Shown: piece after piece, positions 39,182 to 42,673 of the stretch
Layout of the letters: each line of letters starts with the position of its first letter
Numbering within the stretch: position 1 is the first letter of the stretch
Assembly: GCA_003552525.1 (NCBI GenBank)
Contig: PUNF01000194.1
Coordinates: forward strand, 1 to 42,673
Length of the DNA: 42,673 nt
DNA from: Clostridia bacterium
Lineage (GTDB): Bacteria; Bacillota; Sulfobacillia; SLMV01
Direction: 5' to 3'
Translations under genes and position numbers: made by a program
Notes under the pieces: generated by a model
The model's database searches: none
Seen by the model: the letters and a program-made list of their open reading frames with translations, nothing else
Told to the model about the DNA's origin: nothing

Positions 39182-40240
39182 TCAGCCCATCAGCGACCGT
39201 TCCAGCTCCGCCCGGTCCACGCAGTGGGAAAAGGCGACGGACCGCGATATGGCGCCCGTGAGCACCAGTTGGGCCAGGGCATGGTCCATGGTCTGCATGC
39301 CGACGGACCGCCCGGTCTGCATCATGCTGTATAGCTGGTGTTCCTTACCCTCGCGAATTAGGTTGCGCACGCCCGAGGTATTGATGAGTACCTCTCCGGC
39401 CACGCAGCGTCCGTCGCCACTTAGCCTGGGCAGGATCTGCTGGGCCACGATGGCCTGCATGCTGCCGGCGAGCTGCTCGCGAATCTGCCCGCGCATGGCA
39501 TCGGGGAAGATGTCGATGATGCGGTTGACCGCCAGGGCGGCCGTCTGCGTGTGAAGGGTCGAGAGGACGAGGTGTCCGGTCTCGGCGGCGGTGAGGGCAA
39601 TGGCGATGCTGTCCCGGTCCCGCATCTCGCCGATGAGGATGACGTCCGGATCGTGACGGAGGGCATGGCGCAGGGCGGTCGGGAACGAGTGCGTATCGGT
39701 TCCCAGCTCGCGCTGCTTGACGATGGAGTTCTTGTGCACGTGCAGGAACTCGATGGGATCCTCGATGGTGATGATGTTCACCCGGCGTTCCTCGTTGATC
39801 TTTCCGATCAAAGCGGCCAGGGTGGTGGTCTTCCCGGAACCGGTGGGTCCGGTAAGGAGCACGAGTCCCCGCGGAAGCATGGCGAAATCCTCGATGACGT
39901 CCGGGAGCCCCAGGTTGGAAAACAGGGGGATCTCCCAGGGAACGACGCGAAAGACGGCGGCAAGACTATTGCGCTGGCGCATGACATTCCCGCGAAAACG
40001 ACTGATGCCGGGGATCGAGTAGGAGAAGTCCAACTCGAGGTCGCGCTCCAGCTCCTCGTAGTGGTGTGCCTCCAGTAGTGGCTCCAGTAATCTCGGTACG
40101 TCTTCGCCCTCGACCAGGGGGTAATCCTCCAGCGCGAGGAGCTCCCCGTACAGGCGTACCATGGGCGGCAACCCGGGTGCCAGGTGAAGGTCGGATCCGT
40201 TCATATCCACGGTCTTCTGCAGAATCTCTTTGATATCCAT
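39182..40240 (-). CDS. pilT: Type IV pilus retraction ATPase PilT
   Basis: 352 residues. Walker A GPTGSGKTTTLAAL, Asp box (IIITIEDPIEF-like NIITIEDPIEFLH), Walker B DVILIGEMRDRDS and the His box GHLVLSTLHTQTA are all present, and the PilT signature AIRNLIRE-like reads GVRNLIREGKEHQLYSMMQTG. PilT disassembles pili to drive twitching. The ATG at 40240 overlaps the pilB stop by a TGATG junction; TTG at 40243 is an alternative. Length is normal. No pilC or pilin gene is in the window, so the rest of the machine lies elsewhere. Confidence 0.95.
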   Translation of the reverse strand: MDIKEILQKTVDMNGSDLHLAPGLPPMVRLYGELLALEDYPLVEGEDVPRLLEPLLEAHHYEELERDLELDFSYSIPGISRFRGNVMRQRNSLAAVFRVVPWEIPLFSNLGLPDVIEDFAMLPRGLVLLTGPTGSGKTTTLAALIGKINEERRVNIITIEDPIEFLHVHKNSIVKQRELGTDTHSFPTALRHALRHDPDVILIGEMRDRDSIAIALTAAETGHLVLSTLHTQTAALAVNRIIDIFPDAMRGQIREQLAGSMQAIVAQQILPRLSGDGRCVAGEVLINTSGVRNLIREGKEHQLYSMMQTGRSVGMQTMDHALAQLVLTGAISRSVAFSHCVDRAELERSLMG

Positions 40241-41961
40241 CAAAGCACCACCCTCATCACTTCCTCGAGGGATGTAATTCCCTCGCGGACCTTTTGTAAA
40301 CCGTCCTGCCGCAGCGTCACCATGCCTTCCTCGATTGCCTGGCGCCGGATCTCCCCGGCCGATCTTCTTTCAAGGGTCAACCGCTGGATGTCTTCGGAGA
40401 CCGGCAACAATTCGAATATGCCGATACGCCCACTGTAGCCCGTACTCGCACACCGGAGACACCCGCCCTGCTTGGGCCGATAGAGGCGGATGTATTGCTC
40501 ATCATCCCCCAGGGGGAAATCGGGGATGCTTTCGGCGTGTTCGCGATGCATGTAATACTCCTCCTTGCACTGGGGACAGAGTACCCGCGCCAGGCGCTGG
40601 GCGAGCACGCAGGCCAGGGAGGAGGCTGTAAGATACGGCTCCACTTCCATCTCGGTGAGGCGGCTCACCGCACCCGAAGCATCGTTCGTGTGCAACGTGG
40701 CGAAGACCAGGTGCCCGGTCAACGCGGATTCGATGGCGATCCTCGCGGTATCCGTATCCCGGATCTCCCCCACCATGATGATGTCGGGATCACAGCGCAA
40801 AATGGAGCGTAAACCGGAGGCGAAGGTAAGTCCGGCCTTGGGGTTAATCTGGATCTGACTGATCGCTTCCATGCGCCGTTCCACGGGATCCTCGACGGTA
40901 ATCACGTTCTTTTGTGTCCGGTCCACGGTAGCAAGGCTGGCGTAGAGCGTGGTACTCTTGCCGCTGCCCGTCGGCCCCGTCACCAGGATGAAACCGTACG
41001 GCAGGTTCACGGCGGATTCGTATTGCTTGAGCACGTCGGGGACGACGCCGAGCTCGGGAAGCGTGATCATGCGGGCCGAACGGTCCAGCAGGCGAAGGGT
41101 GAGGCGCTCTCCAAAGCTGGCCGGCAGCGAGGCCACGCGGACGTCGATGGTCCGCCCCTCGATGCGCAGGGTCATGCGGCCGTCCTGGGGGATGCGGCGT
41201 TCGGCGATATCCATTCCGGACATGACCTTGATCCGAGAGACCAGGGACGCGTGCATACGCCGTGGTGGCTGCATCACGTCGTGCATCACGCCGTCGATGC
41301 GGAAGCGGATACGCAGGTACTTCTCGTGCATCTCGATATGGACATCGCTGGCCTTCGCGGAAACCGCCTGGGAAAGGATAATGTTCGCCAGCTGCACGGC
41401 AGGTCTTTCGGAGGCCTCCTCCGCGGGATCGATGTCCTCAGAGGTATCGATCTCCTCTTCATCGGCCTGCTCGACCCCCACGCTCTCGTGGGAATAGCGG
41501 CGAATGGCCGCCTCCAACTCATTGTCCACCACCACCACGGGCTCGATGTCGAATCCCGTGAGGATGCGGAGGTCATCGAGGGCCAGGATATCCATGGGAT
41601 GTTTCATCGCGACGAGGAGACGATCGTCGCGGAATCCCATGGGAAGAGCGTTGTAGCGCTTGGCGTCCTCCGGCGTGATCGTCGCCATGGCGGCGGGATC
41701 GGGGCTGTCGGTTTCGAGGCTCATGAACGCCACGCCCGCCTGCTCGGCGACGACCTCCGCAATGTCGCGCTCATCCACGTACCCGAGCTCGAGTAGAATC
41801 TTCCCGACCAATCCTCGCTCATTCCGGCGAAAACCCTGGTTGGCCAGGGCTTCCTGAAGCTGTTCTTCGGTGATAATGCCCTTTTTCACCAACCGGTCCC
41901 CAAGGAAATCCCGGGGCTGTCGGTTGCGACCTCTCGGTCGATCGTGTTCTCTATCTGCCAT
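40240..41961 (-). CDS. pilB: Type IV pilus assembly ATPase PilB (GspE family)
   Basis: 573 residues. The N-terminal GspE domain (LGDRLVKKGIITEEQLQEAL) is followed by ASDVHIEMHEKYLRIRFRIDGVM, Walker A GPTGSGKSTTLY, Asp box NVITVEDPVE, Walker B DIIMVGEIRDTDTA and the zinc-binding pair of CPQC and CLRC. It polymerises pilin at the inner membrane. The ATG at 41961 follows GGGGAG. It is the first gene of the minus-strand group and is divergent from the prepilin peptidase across ~200 bp. An acidic insert (ADEEEIDTSEDIDPAEEASE) lies between the N-terminal and catalytic domains. Confidence 0.95.
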   Translation of the reverse strand: MADREHDRPRGRNRQPRDFLGDRLVKKGIITEEQLQEALANQGFRRNERGLVGKILLELGYVDERDIAEVVAEQAGVAFMSLETDSPDPAAMATITPEDAKRYNALPMGFRDDRLLVAMKHPMDILALDDLRILTGFDIEPVVVVDNELEAAIRRYSHESVGVEQADEEEIDTSEDIDPAEEASERPAVQLANIILSQAVSAKASDVHIEMHEKYLRIRFRIDGVMHDVMQPPRRMHASLVSRIKVMSGMDIAERRIPQDGRMTLRIEGRTIDVRVASLPASFGERLTLRLLDRSARMITLPELGVVPDVLKQYESAVNLPYGFILVTGPTGSGKSTTLYASLATVDRTQKNVITVEDPVERRMEAISQIQINPKAGLTFASGLRSILRCDPDIIMVGEIRDTDTARIAIESALTGHLVFATLHTNDASGAVSRLTEMEVEPYLTASSLACVLAQRLARVLCPQCKEEYYMHREHAESIPDFPLGDDEQYIRLYRPKQGGCLRCASTGYSGRIGIFELLPVSEDIQRLTLERRSAGEIRRQAIEEGMVTLRQDGLQKVREGITSLEEVMRVVL

Positions 41962-42164
41962 GTTCTCCCCCCGGCAAGATCGGTCTCCGCTATATGCGTT
42001 ACTCCCCGAATGGTGTCTTTGCGAACAGGTGCACCTTCATTCCTTCGGTATTCGATATCCTCCAATGCGGTTCCTTCTCGCCCATTCGCCTCGGGGGGAG
42101 GGAAAGTACGAAGCGAGGAGGAAGTGGTGGTTTGGCAATCCACTCGTCATTGGAGGCGGAACTA
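41962..42164. other. Divergent intergenic region between pilB and the prepilin peptidase gene
   Basis: 203 bp without a credible gene. The base composition is visibly less GC-rich than the surroundings (TATATGCG, TTCGGTATTCGATATCC), fitting a control region, but I could not place a convincing -35/-10 pair on either strand. Track ORFs here (41886-42143, 41999-42298) have no recognisable protein features. Confidence 0.4.
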
Positions 42165-42673
42165 TTGGAGTTCATACATGTCGTGTTTGTTCTCTTGTTC
42201 GGCAGCGTCCTCGGCAGCTTCAGCAATGTACTCATCGCGCGCCTCCCGCGTGGCGAAACGATTTCGGGGAGGAGCGCCTGTCCCGAGTGTAAAACCACCC
42301 TCGGTGTTTTTGATCTGGTGCCGGTGGTCAGCTACCTGCTGTTGCGGGCACGATGCCGATACTGCGAGCAGCCGATTCCCGTCCGCTATCCCATCGTAGA
42401 GGCGATATCGGGTGTACTGCTGCTTACGGCATATTGGCGGTTCGGCCCGAACCCCTCTTCGCTTGTCATCTCCGGAGTCTACGTTATCTTCGTGGTATCG
42501 ATCTTCTTTATTGATTTTGACCACGCGATCGTACCCAATAGCCTTACGTATCCCGTCGGGATCATGGCCCTGGGATTGGCCGTACTCGGGCACCCTATCG
42601 CACCCCGCCTTTCGTCGGCCCTCCTGGGGGCAGTAATCGGTGGGGGCGTGTTCTTGCTCATGTTCATCCTCAC
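42165..42673 (+). CDS. pilD: Prepilin peptidase (A24 family), N-terminal part, cut by window end
   Basis: 169 codons are visible, not listed as a single ORF in the track. LLFGSVLGSFSNVLIARLPRG, the zinc-like cysteine pairs C39/C42 (ACPECK) and C64/C67 (CRYC), EAISGVLLLTAYWRFG and the first catalytic Asp region FFIDFDHAIVPN identify an A24 prepilin peptidase/methyltransferase. It cleaves type IV prepilins, and possibly Flp and TadE, at the membrane. The second catalytic Asp (GxGDxK) lies beyond the window. The start is TTG at 42165 (LEFIHVVFVLL), with GGAGG eight bases upstream. It is divergent from pilB. Confidence 0.9.
   Translation, partial: MEFIHVVFVLLFGSVLGSFSNVLIARLPRGETISGRSACPECKTTLGVFDLVPVVSYLLLRARCRYCEQPIPVRYPIVEAISGVLLLTAYWRFGPNPSSLVISGVYVIFVVSIFFIDFDHAIVPNSLTYPVGIMALGLAVLGHPIAPRLSSALLGAVIGGGVFLLMFIL

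Noticed and set aside
1-42673. tRNA genes, CRISPR arrays, insertion sequences, attachment sites, origin of replication
   Set aside because: I looked for tRNA arms, regularly spaced repeats, transposase motifs and DnaA-box clusters and saw none.

Overview
This 42.7 kb window is GC-rich bacterial chromosome (about two thirds G+C by eye). It is almost fully packed with genes, mostly on the minus strand and often with ATGA, GTGA or TTGA stop/start overlaps. I see no tRNA, rRNA, CRISPR array, transposase or phage gene. The gene set suggests a high-GC, single-membrane, Bacillota-like lineage (for example Symbiobacterium- or Limnochordia-like). The reasons are split GcvPA/GcvPB, a LipM-type octanoyltransferase with Cys150, the Xaa-Pro peptidase-efp pair, ThiN, an SLH-domain surface protein, and a Tad locus with no outer-membrane secretin. 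This taxonomic guess is inference.

Layout. (1) 1-3190, plus strand: end of a methyltransferase, a PreA-like dihydroorotate-dehydrogenase/ferredoxin fusion, a DapA-family paralogue without the usual catalytic Tyr, and free methionine-R-sulfoxide reductase. (2) 3211-10136: a decayed gene fragment, a membrane FMN-binding protein, a serine beta-lactamase-fold hydrolase, PlsC, a GIY-YIG protein, a DUF2007-like protein, an orphan peptide-binding protein, a membrane hypothetical and Fpg. (3) 10139-15147, minus: EtfB, a ferredoxin-fused EtfA and a GlcD/LctD-type flavin dehydrogenase, which look like an electron-confurcating lactate dehydrogenase (LctBCD type), followed by an N-acyl-D-amino-acid deacylase. 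(4) 15279-16666, plus: methyltransferase and thiamine diphosphokinase.

(5) 29360 down to 16663, minus: a tandem glycine riboswitch with an intrinsic terminator precedes gcvT-gcvH-gcvPA-gcvPB, two radical SAM genes, lipM, lpdA, glyA, an Xaa-Pro peptidase, efp and a PHP phosphoesterase. The two radical SAM proteins next to lipM look like the two-component LipS1/LipS2 lipoyl synthase, and no canonical LipA is present. This run could therefore make, lipoylate and recycle the whole glycine cleavage system under glycine control. It is the most interesting part of the window.

(6) 35061 down to 29378, minus: a compact Tad pilus locus (cpaB, tadZ, tadA, tadB, tadC, flp, tadE, tadG-like). A three-SLH surface protein is transcribed divergently from it. 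(7) 36715-42673: an M20 amidohydrolase, a P-loop kinase-like protein, a pseudopilin-like membrane protein, PilT, PilB and, divergently, the start of a prepilin peptidase cut by the window edge. Tad and type IV pilus motors lie within about 13 kb and may share that peptidase.

Several genes appear to start at TTG. Perfect GC-rich hairpins without U-tracts recur in the spacers, three of them directly upstream of a ribosome binding site.
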